64,000 nucleotides of DNA. Source: Gamsiella multidivaricata (Eukaryota > Mortierellomycota > Mortierellomycetes > Mortierellales > Mortierellaceae). Where the stretch lies: the NCBI RefSeq assembly GCF_025024155.1, contig NW_026251713.1, positions 558,001 through 622,000 of the forward strand. Direction: 5' to 3'. The notes beneath the pieces were generated by a model that did not search any database, had not been told where the DNA came from, and saw only the letters and a program-made list of their open reading frames with translations. The position numbers and the translations under genes are program-made. Shown in pieces: positions 1 to 12,064 of this stretch (positions are counted from its first letter, which is position 1; every line of letters starts with the position of its first letter).

Positions 1-1766
1 CTGCCCTTGCCCAAGACGATAGTGAACATCTCCTCGACAGCCTTTTGGTAGACGGCCACGATCTTCTCCTCGTCATAGTACTGCTTCGAAGGAAGCCCCA
101 GTCCGCTTTCGCTCAGCTTGAAGACGTTCATCTCGGGATCTTTGGGATCCGAGTCGACATCGAACTCCACCATGGTCGCAACGCCGAGCCATGCCAATTG
201 AGCGATCACCTGTGCCAACTCTTCTCTTTCTGCCCGGGCCAAATGTGCTGTTGCTCCTGCATCGTCACGCTTGCTGATTTCGTCGTTGTCCAGAAAAGTG
301 TCCACGCGTGAGGGGATATCCTGCTGCTCTGATACCTCATCAAGTGCGGAGCCGCGGTAGGATGACTGAATCTGGTCTTCGTTCTCCTCTTCCGCGTCCT
401 GCACTAATTGGATCCGCTGCACGTCTAAATTCCTGACCTTGGAGCTGGTGGTGATAGTCTTGGGGCGTGTGTTGACATTATTCAGGTTCTGAATCCTGCT
501 CTGGAAAGACTTCATGGGGGCGTTAGTATCGATGACACTAGAGGGGACAGGGAAGGCCTTGACCATCTTCTGAACCAGATCCGCCAGGGGTTTGACGCCA
601 ACCTCGGACATCTTTTTCTCATCCATGCAGCTCTCGTACAATGACTGAAGTTTGATCAGGTTGCGCTTCGAGGCATCGTCCTTGGTCCTCTGGACATTGT
701 TGATCTCTGGTGAAAGGATACCGCGAATAGTTTCCTAAAACAGGCATGACATTGAACCACCTTAGCTCCTATGCAATGCGTGGTCTAGGATCTCTGTCAT
801 GCTGGGAAACTGGCGAGGGAAGCACATACCTGATTTTGCTTTCTGACCAGGTTGAAGTATCCGATTTGAGCCTTGTCGTCTGGGATCGCCACCCGGTTTA
901 TAAATCCACCGCCTTGAAACGAGCCAATGTGACATGATAGACGCAAGCAGCTTCTCGTTAGCATCAACGCATTTCTTTCAAGCAATCGCAGAGGTTTACG
1001 TGGTGATGGGGAAATGGGGAAGTATAAACTTACAATTGAAGTCAAAAAAATCCGTGCAAGGGTCCACTCCAGGTTTCATGTCCCTCAGAATATCGGCAGC
1101 CACGATCGTACACTCTCGCGAGGTGCAAATTCCCTATACACAAACACATACACACACCACTACATGATCAGTAAAGACACACTCACGTATTTTTCACAAG
1201 GAAAAAAAGAAAGAAAGAAAAAGAAATGCTTGTGAATGGGCAGAGTCCAACTTTACATTCTTTCCAGTCTCGGGCAGGGCCTCTTTGGCACGCACATACG
1301 CGCACAAGAACCCAACCGCCAAGAAAAAGAACGCCACGGCCATAGCTATGGCGTATTTTTCAGTTCTCGAGTAGTTGTTCTTGAAATTGAACAGCGCCCG
1401 TCGACAGGGCAGACAGCAGCAACCACAGAGCAGTCGCTGTAATCCCGTCGGTCGATCCTGTCCCGAGAACCGCTGGGCGTCAAGATCCGAGGTATGATGG
1501 ATCGGTGGAGGAGGTCCTCTACGACGGTATCCAGCGCCGGTATTCTGGTGGCCGTAAGAGCTTGGGTCTGGGCCAGAGATGTCTTCAGTCTCTTCAGACC
1601 AGTGTCGCTGATTGTTGTTGTTGTTGCTATTGCTAGGAAGACCAGAGGTCAGGTTGCGATTACTGTAGGAGTTTGGGAAGGAGGAACCAACACTGTGGCT
1701 GCTGGGTATGGAGGCGCGCCGTGGATGGTGGCCACTGAGGAGAGGAGTTGTGTCTGTGGAAGACAT
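1..1766 (-). CDS. M13 (neprilysin/ECE-type) zinc metallopeptidase, 5' part; C-terminus beyond left edge
   Basis: Type II membrane endopeptidase of the M13 family. Exons read on the minus strand are 1766-1257, 1133-1034, 912-830 and 734-1, all joining in frame; about 475 codons lie in the window. The N-terminal ~135 residues are Ser/Pro/Asn-rich and cytoplasmic, followed by one hydrophobic segment (IAMAVAFFFLAVGFLCAYV). The luminal start shows the family's Cys spacing (CTSREC, then DPCTDFFDFNCGGF). The M13_N hallmark GLGLPSKQYY lies near the edge. The catalytic HExxH and its downstream zinc ligand should lie outside the window, so activity cannot be judged. An acidic, low-complexity insertion of about 90 residues falls between the two conserved N-terminal blocks. 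The start is the first ATG and gives a plausible cytoplasmic tail. Family assignment is strong; the substrate is unknown. Confidence 0.9.
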
Positions 1767-3416
1767 GGCTGGTTTGTGCTGTTAGGAGGACGTATTTGAA
1801 GTACGGAGTAAGGGCTGTAACGAATGTTGTTAGGAGAGTTGGGGTTGGGGCGAGGGTGTAGGGGGTGAGGTTCGTTTAATGGGGTGCTAATATTGGAATA
1901 TGGAATGAATGCAAGGAGGAAGGGAGTAAATTGCTCAGAAGCGTGTCCTGGCAAAAAGGCATCCAGATCTACGGAAAGAGCGTTGGGGAGTGAAAGGGAG
2001 AGAAGACGAGCGGGAGAAGCGCGAGGGTGAAGGGTGGAGAGTGGAGAACGGGCCTAGAAGGCGAAGTGTGGAGAGATGGGGAAGAGGAAGAAGAGGGAAA
2101 TGTGCCTGCTCAATTTTCATCCACGATGGTCCCCCCTACTCCATGGCGTGACTTGTCTTGTCCTGGCTTGGCTTCTTTGGCCCGGGTGCCAATGGATGGG
2201 GCATTGGTCTTGGCAGAGGTACCCATCCCAGTCAGGCCACTAGGGACGACGATCATTGTCGCTAAGTCTTGGAGGCGTCATGCCATGGTGCGTGATCTTT
2301 GAGCGAAGAGCGGACGAGAGCAAGGGATCATCATCCGATTTGGAATAGGTCCTAGCACTAACACGAACCATGTCTCTAGCGAGGTAGCCTTGCTGGTTCC
2401 CATTGAGGGACCACTAATTACGTCACCATCATCGTTTCACGGCGCATATTGATTGACTGACTGATGTGGCTCCTGAGCTGCTTTGTCTTTCTGGTAAATT
2501 CTTAGGGAGCGAATGTTGTAGGTCAAAGCTGTTCCCGTTGACGAAAAAGAGAGCTGGAAGCAGCGGCAGCGTACATCTTCCTTGTCCATTTCCATACACC
2601 GCTTTCGTTTCCAATGACGGTTTGTTTTGGTGGCAAAGAAGAAGATCCCTCCGTACGCGCGCGGATTTCCATTCACTAACATTCTTCATGCTTTGCCCAA
2701 CAGGAAACCAATGAACCCGAGAGCATGTTGTACTACAGCACTGCGGTGCGCCTGTCGGGGATCGAATCGCGCGTGCGAGGGGATTTTTATTTCTTTCCCG
2801 GCAAAAGGGGAACCAAACGCTGTGGACATGGAAGTCCTGAGCTGGTAAAAATGAACGTCCCCCACTGAACGCGTGCAACCGTGCATCTGCATGCTTCATT
2901 GTTTGTTGTTGTTGCTTCTGTAGTTGCTGGCTTTGCTGGCTTTGTTTGCTGTGGATGCTGCCCTTCGAGAAGGAAGGGTCAGCGCTTTTTCTTTGTGTGC
3001 ATGGCGCACAAGACCATCAAGACCATTTACGGCTGTTTTCCCAGCGCAGGACTGCTCCATTTGTCCTGTAATATCGATTTTGGACGCGAAAAATAGAAAG
3101 GAGTACCGCCAAAGTCATTAGACGACCTTCTCGTCTCTTGTGGTCTTTTGTTTGCCAGCTTTTCCCTCGTCTTCAATCTTGACTCACCAATTCCTTTTCT
3201 CGCCGACATTGTGCTCTCTAACTCGACTACTCACAAAACAACTAAAGATCGGGAGCTGATTGCGGAGACGTCATTCACATTCGCCTTGTCTTAGGGATTG
3301 TACACCTAGCCATTCGATTCCAACAATCCATTCCATTCCATTCGAGTACACTTGATACAACTCGACACAGCGACACAGCGACACAACTCGACATAGCTCG
3401 ATTTCAATTGGCCATA
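1767..3416. other. Divergent intergenic region between M13 peptidase and ZIP transporter
   Basis: No convincing gene. Open frames here (for example 2429-2899 on the minus strand) lack any recognisable family motif and have no consistent splice context. The last ~150 bp before the ZIP start contain short CGACAC/CATTC direct repeats (about 3320-3400), probably leader sequence. Confidence 0.5.
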
Positions 3417-5698
3417 ATGACAGCATTCAATGGCACTGACGACTATCGAGCATGGATGTACACTCTGGCCTCGACAATGGCGTGTGTCTTTGGGGGTAAG
3501 TCCACTGCTAACGATGGCTTGCCTTTTTTTATCATTTGATTCCGTGGTACGCTTTGCTTATCAGTTGGTCTTTTTTTTTTATCTACTTCCCCACTAGCCG
3601 GACTGATCTTCATCGACACGATTGTGAAAGCAGTTTCCGGACAGGACGTCCAAATACTACAGAACCACAAGTTCTTGGCAGGCTCCCTCGGACTAGGATC
3701 CGGGGTCATGGTAAGTCAGTAATATATGCAAACCTGCGTTCTTTATTTGTCACCAGGCTGCGGACAAGGAGGGAGCGAGGGGACGTGGGAACGGAGTCTC
3801 TTGATTTCTTGGAGGTGAAGTTAGTATTATGGAAAATGCAACATCAGCTGGACTCACTCGTAATTACATCAGTAACAAGGAAGGAAAGGGGGAGGGGGGT
3901 ACAAATTAATGAACAGTAGGGATTGTAGTGTCATTCGTACATACACGTGTCTGACCAAGAATCCTCTTCAAATAGATCTTCTCCAGTTTCTACAATCTAC
4001 TGCCAGAGGCAAAGGAGCAGTTATCGTCGGAACTGTCCATCTTCGCCAAACATGCGGATATGGTCTTGTTGCTGTTCTTCTTTGGAGGTGTTGGATTTAT
4101 GGCCCTTATCCACTGGATCATGCACCGCTTCGAGTCAAGACCCAATTCACCAGGGATTGAGAGCAGTGACGCAATCGAACAGTTCATGCAGCGCGAGGCC
4201 GGTCAACAGTCGCCCCCATCTTCCTTGCCTCAACACCGTCATGCCTACTCAAGGGCTAAAGCAGCAGTACCCAATGGAACGTATTCTGGCACCGGCAACA
4301 CATCCGCAGCTCCAGCATCGACTGCGCGTGTTTGCGAGGGTTGCGTTCAGGAGGAGAGCGACGAGGCAGACGAGGAAGTACGCTATGACGATTCAGAGTA
4401 CGTTGACGATGAGGTGGCGTCTCTGTTGAACAACGCATTCCTTCAAATCGGCAAGACTCCCAACAGCCGCATGGATGATGGCACACCACACATGGAGCGC
4501 CACCATAACAGGAACGGAGATCGAGATTATAAGGGGACCTGCGACGACGATGCAGAGAGCATAGAGGTCGTGATTGATGACCAAAAAGACAAGATCTTGC
4601 GACGTGCACCTCTGGATCATAGCGATCACGATCTAGACCTGGACTTTGATGATTTAGATATTCATGGGGGGCTACTGAAATCAAGCACGGACTCCTTGTC
4701 TTCGGCATCGACGCACTCCCAGAAACCGTTCGCGCCTGTCAATAAGAGAAGGAAGTCGGGCAATGCACACAAGGTCAAGGGACGCAAGCACGCAAAGGAC
4801 TGTCCCAAGGAATATTCATCAATGAACGGTAAAAACCACGCTGCCGAACATGCTGGCAAGTCACACCCTACACAGAATCATCATCATCAGCAGCAGCAAC
4901 CGCGCTCGGGTGGTATCAACACCATGTCGACATATGGTGCTGTTTCTCCACCAAACAATCGGCACTATTCTGGATCATTACCCTCGTTCCCTCGTCCTGA
5001 GCAAGGAGCACATCTTCGCCGTACTTCTTTCCCGCGGTTGAAGGGTGCGAGCACGATCTACTCAAAGCATGATGTCCTTGACCATGCTGGAGCTGACGAC
5101 CGCGAACACGCTGATTTGACAGAGGTTGGAATTCAGACTGCCCTCACTATCGCTATTCACAAGTTCCCAGGTATGATAAGATCTAGATCCTTTTTTGGTT
5201 GCGAGGCAATGAACCCATACTATGAACATGAACCTTAATGGTACCTTAATATTTTGCACGCGATTAGAGGGGTTGATTACATTTCTATCAACGACTGCAG
5301 ATCCCTGCCTGGGCTTCTCTGTGTTCATGGCGATCGCGGTTCACAATCTGATCGAGGGCTATTTGATTGCGTTCCCGCTCTACATCGGACTCCACTCTCG
5401 GACAAAGGCATTCGCCCTCGCCGCAGCCTTGGGTGGACTTTCACAACCATTGGGCGCAGTATTGGGCTGGTTTATTCTCCACAAGGTGGAGAGTATGGGG
5501 TGGCAGGTCTCAGCAACAGGATGTATTTATGCCATGGTGGCAGGCATGATGTCGTCCATCGCCGTCAACGGAATGTGGCCCCAGGCTATCAAGTGCGTAG
5601 GCAGGAGCAAAACCAAGGTCGTGCAGTATAGTTTCTTTGGAGGCATTGCTGCCATCGGCATCTGCCAGGCTGCCATGGGTACCAAGTGCGACCTCTAA
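3417..5698 (+). CDS. ZIP family zinc transporter (Zrt3-like)
   Basis: Predicted 605-aa divalent-metal transporter of the ZIP family. Exons are 3417-3495, 3598-3710, 3976-5170 and 5268-5698, each with GT-AG borders and matching phase. N-terminal membrane segments are followed by a cytoplasmic loop of roughly 300 residues, rich in His, Asp, Ser and Gln (aa ~150-440). The C-terminal bundle carries the two metal-site signatures HKFPEG (aa 459-464, split by the last intron) and HNLIEG (aa 488-493). Paired His/Glu motifs of this type form the binuclear transport site in ZIPs. The long loop and the motif forms resemble fungal Zrt3-type transporters, which export zinc from the vacuole to the cytosol; that location is inference. 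The gene ends 215 bp from the convergent Ppg1 gene. Confidence 0.92.
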
Positions 5699-5913
5699 GC
5701 CCCAGTGGTTAACTTTACATACTTTTTATCTTCGTTGTCGTTGTTTTTGTTGTTTTTGTTCGGTCGCCTTGTACTTTTATTTTGAAATTGTAAAATACAT
5801 CATTCACAGGAAAATTGTAAACTTGAAGAAAGGTATTGGATCTATTGTGCGCCATCTTATCATACATGAGTTTTTTTTCTTAGGATGTAAAGTTGGAGCA
5901 GCAACGTCCCAGC

Positions 5914-7931
5914 TCACAAAAAATAATGGATTGTATCCTATGGATAAAAATGACATGCAAAAGGGAAGCAGAGAGCAAGAGATGTTAGACGCCATTATCC
6001 CGTAAAGAAAAGAAGAAAAAAAAAAAAGAAAAGTTGCTCGAGGAATTGAACAGAACACACGACCATTACCTGAACTGGATCGGACGAGTTTGAGAAGCCC
6101 AGACCACCATTAGTGTTTACGCCTACTCCATCCCCGGTAGCGATGGTGCCGATCCCATTACTAAACAGGCCCGTCGGCACACCGTTCGAAAACAGGGTCC
6201 GGTGTGATTCTGCAGCGGATGGCCGCTCGTTTTCTGGTGCGGCCTCAAAGACATTAAAATGCCGCTCGCCCTCGACGCCGACCTCGAGGATCGAGGCGAG
6301 ATTGCCACAGCGGTAACAATAATTCGGTGCGGACCAAACGGTCGAGAGTCGGTCGTCAAAGAGAACTTGGAAACCTTCCATGCAGAGCTGGTGTGCGCGC
6401 AGAATATGGTCCATCCCGTTCTCGTGCAGGAATTTCTCGACCACCAAACTTCCGAATGTGTATCCTGCGCCTCTGTTTTTTTTTTTTTTTTTTTTTCGGT
6501 CGCGAAAAAAAAAAAAGAAACAAAATAAATAAAAGTAGATATTATGTCAGGAGCTGTTGCAAAATCGTTGCAATGTCTTTTTTTCGCCGTAATACTGGGG
6601 TCCGATAAAAAGCACGGGGTTGGATATTGTTTTTGCGAGGAGGGGTTACCTCGGTGAGACTGCAAATTCTTCTCGTCCTGGATCCGGGTCAGACCACACG
6701 AGATCCGCCATGGGACCTTCATGCGGGATTTCTACAACCACAACCACAACCACAACCACAACCACAACCACAAGGAGAGCGTTAGGAGACTGCAAAAACC
6801 CTCAAGGTTCATATTTCGGCATAGTCCAAATTAATTTCAGTTCAACAAAGAGACAACCCCCACCTTTGAAGCGATCCATAACTTTGATCTGGTCTATTGT
6901 GTGGATGGATGGCGACAACCCTATGAGCGAAAAATAAAATATAATAAAACATCATCAAAGTATCTGTTAAATTAATTTTGTCCGCAAGCAGTTTCTGCCA
7001 TGTTTTTCATTTTTTTTTTTTTTTTTTTTCGTATCGGTCCATTAGCATTTTGCTTCTTCAATCGAATCGCGTACCCCCATGGACGCAAAAAATCATGTTG
7101 TCGATGACGACCGAGAGTGTGAGGTAGTCAAAGAGATCTGTAAAGTAGTGCCACACCTGCGCACTGCCGTATTTCTTCATGCACTCTGTGTAGAATCCAT
7201 ATGTCTATCAAAGAGTGCCATTGCAAAAGACGATCATCCCATGTTCAGTCATTTGCAAAAATATAAAATCGTATCAATATCAAATAGTTGAAAGTTTAAG
7301 GGGACATCCAAGTGCAGCCCCTACCTGAGTCACCGCACGCGATTCGTGGTTGCCGCGGACGAGTTGGACTCTGTCTGGGTAGCGCAGCTTAAGACATGTC
7401 AGGATAGAGATGGTTTCCACGCTGTACAGTCCTCGATCCACATAGTCGCCTATATATATATATATAAAGTAGTTAGGTAGGATTAGTCGGAGTCTCCATG
7501 AAAAGAATCATTGGCATGATCGCCAGAAAACAAAAGGTATCCCATACCGAGAAAGAGATAGTTCGTATCGGGGCAGTATCCACCTATTTTGAATATCTCG
7601 AGTAGATCGTAGAACTGCCTAGATGTTGCACAAAGAGGACATTCAGCTTGGATTCACTTCCGTTCACATGGATAACAAAGCATCTCTTCATGCCCCCCCC
7701 CCTTGCTTTGCTCGAGTCTATGATCACCACGTGGTGCGCCCCCTCCCCCCGGTCCCCCTTGTCTTACCCATGGATATCGCCCACGACCGTGACTGGCGCC
7801 TTGATATGGACGACATTGCTCTCAGACATGAGAAGTTCTTTTGTCTTTTCACAGATCTCCTTGATCACGGACTCGGCCAGGAGTTGCCGTTGGAAGAGGG
7901 ATTCTATGCATGCGTCAAGGTCCAGCACCAT
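5914..7931 (-). CDS. PPG1: Ppg1-type PP2A-like serine/threonine protein phosphatase catalytic subunit
   Basis: Predicted 351-aa metallophosphatase. Exons on the minus strand are 7931-7768, 7618-7548, 7449-7325, 7204-7075, 6920-6864, 6731-6650, 6472-6070 and 5937-5914. All phases agree. Metal-site motifs are complete: GDIHG (aa 51-55), GDYVDRG and RGNHES, plus the [11 protein letters not shown] block. PP2A, PP4 and PP6 paralogues were considered. The match to yeast Ppg1 is best, through the VVGDIHG...[19 protein letters not shown] context, the [10 protein letters not shown] block and an extended Gly/Asn/Ser-rich tail before the C-terminus. The final 24-nt exon encodes seven residues ending in YFL, the conserved carboxyl tail of PP2A-like enzymes. 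In yeast Ppg1 works with STRIPAK/Far-like complexes and influences glycogen storage. Confidence 0.93.
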
Positions 7932-8489
7932 TCTTCCTTTTTTTTCTTCTTTTTTTTTTTTTTGTAGGCGCGCTCTTCGTGGTGGTTTACAGGAGAAGGT
8001 TTCTGTGTAGGTCCTGGAAGGTGAAAGCTTTATGTATCGTTTCTGTAGAGTAATGTTAGGTGGTATACTGAAGGTGCCCCGCGCGGTAGAATGAATCCTG
8101 GGGTTGGAAAGGGAGGAGAGAGGAATGGGAATGGAAATGAAAGGATGGGGTTATGGGTTTAGAAATGGGATTTCAAGGGGGGGCCGTTGCATCTGTGCGC
8201 CAAATGATAAAGTCAATTCTGTGTAGCTCCTGAAAATGAGGCCAGCCACAAATGCGGCTTTCCCCCTCCCCCCATACGATCAGTAGGGTCATGAGATCGA
8301 GTGCGCCTCCCTTTATTACGCACATGCGTCGCCTTTATCCATGGCGAAGCTCAATTGCATTCCAAAAAAATACAAATATTGCGTTTTGTTTATTCATCGA
8401 TACGGCGCTCTTGTCGCGCGACAAGGCATCTATTTAGACACCATTCGCGACTCCTTCACGGATGTTTTTTCTTGCAAACAGCAAGGGAT
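7932..8489. other. Spacer between cystatin-like gene and PPG1 (both minus strand)
   Basis: Holds the PPG1 promoter/leader and the 3' end of the cystatin-like gene. A T-rich tract lies at 7936-7963. No further gene or strong motif was seen. Confidence 0.4.
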
Positions 8490-9311
8490 TTAGTCGATGA
8501 AGTACTCGAGAGGGGTATCCTTCTCCCAGACTGCGCACTCGGGGGTGGTATGGAGCATGTAAAAGTCGATGACGCCCTCGTTGCTCTTATGGGCACTATT
8601 CGCGTCGAGACACGGGGTGGGGAGCATTTTGCAAAAAATAAAAAAATAAAAAATAAAAGATAAGATAGGTGAGTCTTTGCGTCCTTTCGCTGACATCTTT
8701 CATGTATGCAATCCGTCAAAAAAAAAAAATGAGTCGGGCTTACCGGGCATGGATGTACTTCTCATCGCCGAGATGGATCTTGGCAAAGTAGTTACTAAAG
8801 AGTATTCAAATTACCCCAGGCATAAAGATGAGTTCCTCGAGCTGTAGTTAAAGATAGATGTGTCCAAGCCAAAAGCAGAAATAAGAATCTACGCGACTTG
8901 AACTTACCGGCCAAAGGCAACATCCTCAGTGGCGTACAAGACTGGGGTGTACTCGGAGATGTGCTTCACTAGATGAGGTAAATAAGGCGCGGGAGATCAG
9001 TCAAAGACTCTCGAATACCGAATTACACCTATCCAATAAAGATCCTTCCGCTCGCATCCTACGCTTGTCCATCTCGTGAAGGCCGTGGCGGTCGTCCTCG
9101 CGGTTGATGCGGTGGATCTCTGCCAGGACCTCGTCCTTGACGGTGCGGAAGACTAGTGTGGTAGAAAGAATAGGTTGTAAGGATGTGCTCGGATTATCGT
9201 TCCTCAATATAACAATAACAGCCTCTGACTTGGCTTTTGGAACGTACCCTCGATGCACTCCTTATCAGCAGGACGAGGGGCGGTCATGGCGTTGTGCTTG
9301 GCATCAGACAT
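8490..9311 (-). CDS. Cystatin (stefin)-like cysteine protease inhibitor
   Basis: Predicted 123-aa protein. Minus-strand exons are 9311-9248, 9152-9063, 8968-8908, 8794-8744 and 8595-8490, all in phase. There is no signal peptide, so it is probably cytosolic like stefins. The block VAFGRNYFAKIHLGDEKYIHAR (aa ~67-88) resembles the QVVAG-NYFxKVxVGxxxYxHxR core of stefins. The C-terminal KDTPLEYF fits the stefin end. The usual QxVxG is replaced by EDVAFG and the N-terminal glycine region is atypical (PRPADKEC), so inhibitory activity is uncertain. Five exons for a 123-aa protein is dense even here. The family call is by motif resemblance only. Confidence 0.65.
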
Positions 9312-10207
9312 TATGTTTATGATGATGAGGTGGAGAGAATGGAAAGATGATGAAGAAAGAAAAAAAGAGAGAGATGAGGAGAGCTGCGAATAGGCGGATA
9401 GAGAAAACAAACAGACCGCGTTCTCGGCCCTTAACACGCGCGACTGGACCACACATGCATGATTGCATGAGCCCATACGCACTTTCTCGTTCTTTTACGC
9501 TGCCAAGGCGGCTGTCCACAAGCCGTTTTTCTTTCTGGGATTTTCGGGGCTATGGTTATGGCAAGGATGTTGTGAAGGGTTTGAGGATCGGTATCCCTGG
9601 AAGCATTTTCGCCACTAGACATCGAGATGAGGATACAAAAATGCGTGCCTTGGACGCGTTCTGCTTTTTTTGCCACCAATTTTGCACTGAGACAATCCGG
9701 GGTAGATAAAAAAAGGGTCTGCATAGCGTGGTGTCTCACAACTCCACAGCTTCTTCACTTTTGTAGAAAAAGAACGCGAAAAGATGCATTCCCAGCAATG
9801 ATGAAGGTGTGCATCGTGATGTAGCATCCTTGCTTCAATATGACAAGTTGAACAGAAATGAGGGCGTTCAGGACGATATACAAATACCGACAGTACAGGG
9901 AAAATGTCCCAAGTTGGACCTCTACTGGTCCAATCCGTTCAGATAGGGTCCCACATGCGTAACCATCATGGACTGCTTCACCTCACTTTCCTCGAAGGAA
10001 ACCCTTCTACGTCTCTACGTCTTGATGACAGCGTTGCTTTTGCACGTAGACAGATTGGGCCCTCCTCGGGTTCCAACCCGAATAGGCAAAGCTGGCAGTG
10101 TAGGGCCTGACCCTTAATGAGTACCCCAGAGACACATAAAAAGACGCTCGTCAACCTTGCCCTCCCCATCAACCCGCACACCCACATCATACATCAACAT
10201 CATCAAC
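9312..10207. other. Divergent intergenic region between cystatin-like and PDI genes
   Basis: No gene recognised. Presumably it contains both promoters. The leader just upstream of the PDI start is rich in CATCA/ACATC repeats (10184-10207). Confidence 0.4.
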
Positions 10208-11916
10208 ATGTTGGGAAAAAAGATTCTCTATGGCGCCATCGCCACTGTCCTCTCTTTCGCTGCCACAGTCGCTGCAGACAACGTCCTGGCCCTCACCCCC
10301 AAGGACTTTGACAAGGCACGCTATCATCTTCGATCTCATAAGGGCTCTATCAGTAGTGCCAGTAAAGTGCAGTGCATGTTCTAACATTCTCAACGACCCT
10401 CTTTTTGTTCATGTGTTCAGTCTATTGGCTCCACTCCAGCCCTTGTTGAGTTCTATGCTCCTTGGTGTGGACATTGCAAGGTAACGAACGATATACGTCT
10501 TTATTATTCTTTTCCCAGAGTTGATCGATGGTATCGCAATCGAAACAGCCAACGATTATTAATGCCCCTTTTACCCGCATACGTGTCACTCTATCATTAG
10601 AACCTTGCTCCCGTAAGTTCCCAGCCCCTACTTTTCTGCGGTTTGTCTACATTAGCGTTATAAGCGCTACCCCATCTCAGTACGAGCGGGTCACGGATAG
10701 CACGGAAGAGCTCATGCCCCATATTCCTCTTCCCCCCTCTCCTTTCTCTTGATGTTTGTCTTCTCCGCCCTCAGATTTACGAGGAACTCGGTGAAGCCTT
10801 CAGCGGCAAGCAGGATAAGGTGAAGATCGTCAAGGTCGATGCTGATGCCCACCGCGAGCTCGGATCCCGCTACGACGTCAAGGGTTTCCCCACGCTCAAG
10901 TGGTTCCCCAAGGGAGTCGAGGGCGAACCCGAGGATTACACTGGAGGACGCGATCTGGACTCGTTGTCGTCGTTCGTCACAAAGAAATCGGGTGTCAAGT
11001 CTTCGATTGTCAAGGTCATCCCCGCGGTCACTGTCCTGACAGATGCTACCTTTGAGTCGGAGGTCTTGAAGAGTGGAAAGAGCGCTTTGGTCGAGTTCTA
11101 TGCCCCATGGTGCGGACATTGCAAGAACTTGGGTATGTTGTTGTTCGCAATGCTTCATGATTTTGAGAATAGATTTGATTGTGAGATGATGCTAATGCGA
11201 ATATTACTTTTGTGAAAAAAATTGAATAGCTCCTACCTACGAGAAGGTCGCCCAGGACTTTTCCAATGACAAGAACGTAAGCACAGCCTCCAATTGCGGC
11301 GCCCAAGGATTGCTGACTGTGGTATATACGTATCGACTGCATCAAAAAGGCTATGGGGACTAATGTTTTCGACTTCATGTTGTTTTTTTCACAGACTGTT
11401 TTGATCGCCAATGTTGACGCCACGGTTGAGAAGAAGGTCGCTGACAAGTACGGCGTTACCGGATACCCCACCATCAAGTTCTTCACTGCCGACGGCAAGG
11501 TCGAGGACTATAACGGCGGACGCAGTGAGCAGGACTTTTTGGACTTTATCAACGCCAAGGCCGGTACCCAGCGTGTTGTCGGCGGAGGATTGCATCCTGA
11601 TGCGGGCCGCATTGCTGAGCTGGATTTGCTGGCCCAGCAGTTTGTAAAGTCGCAGGACAAGGACGAGAAGAAGTCGATCAGCGAAAAGGCCATTGAGGCG
11701 GCCTCGAAGTTGACGCATGCGAGCGCAAAGTACTACGGCCGCTTCTTTGAGAAGGCCTTGTCGACGGAGAACTATGCGGCCACGGAGGCTGCGCGTTTGG
11801 CAAAGATCATCAAGAACAAGTCTGTCAACAAGGCTCGTTTGGATGAGTTTTCGATCCGCCACAACATCATCACGGTCTTTAACGCCGTTGCTCCCTCGAC
11901 CAAGGACGAGCTGTAA
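10208..11916 (+). CDS. ER protein disulfide isomerase, two thioredoxin domains plus ERp29-type C domain (tigA/ERp38-like)
   Basis: Predicted 368-aa secretory-pathway oxidoreductase that forms and rearranges disulfides in the ER. Exons are 10208-10315, 10421-10480, 10601-10612, 10775-11132, 11230-11276 and 11395-11916. A cleavable signal peptide (aa 1-23) is followed by two thioredoxin domains, each with an active-site CGHC (aa 52-55 and 173-176). An alpha-helical ERp29/D-type domain follows, and the protein ends in KDEL, the ER-retrieval signal. The domain order matches the fungal tigA/PDIA6-related group. Exon 1 ends at a GC donor and exon 3 is only 12 nt (four residues, NLAP). Both are needed to keep the thioredoxin fold intact. 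An AATAAA lies at 11976-11981. Confidence 0.95.
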
Positions 11917-11975
11917 AAAAAAAAAGACATAATCTTCTGTGGGGAAAAACGATCAGCCTTTTAGGAAGGAGTAAA

Positions 11976-11981
11976 AATAAA
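11976..11981 (+). terminator. Candidate poly(A) signal of the PDI gene
   Basis: AATAAA hexamer about 60 bp past the stop codon of the disulfide isomerase gene, within the 148-bp convergent spacer shared with calcipressin. Confidence 0.45.
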
Positions 11982-12064
11982 GTTATACTTGGTTATATTT
12001 TAATTCGAGTGTTGCTTGGTTTTATTATTTTATTCTATATTATAATAGTCGGGTAAATGTGAGT

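Noticed and set aside
2740..2800. tRNA-like TTCGATCC loop on the minus strand
   Set aside because: The flanking bases do not form a T stem and no A box or acceptor stem is found nearby.
2429..2899. 156-codon minus-strand open frame
   Set aside because: No motif, overlapping frames of similar length on both strands, and no splice-supported extension; treated as chance.
5804..6058. 84-codon minus-strand frame overlapping the PPG1 3' intron
   Set aside because: Falls in the intron between exons that give the conserved YFL tail.
10055..10095. TCGGGTTCCAACCCGA hairpin resembling a tRNA T arm
   Set aside because: The loop does not fit TTCRANN and no other tRNA arms fold around it.
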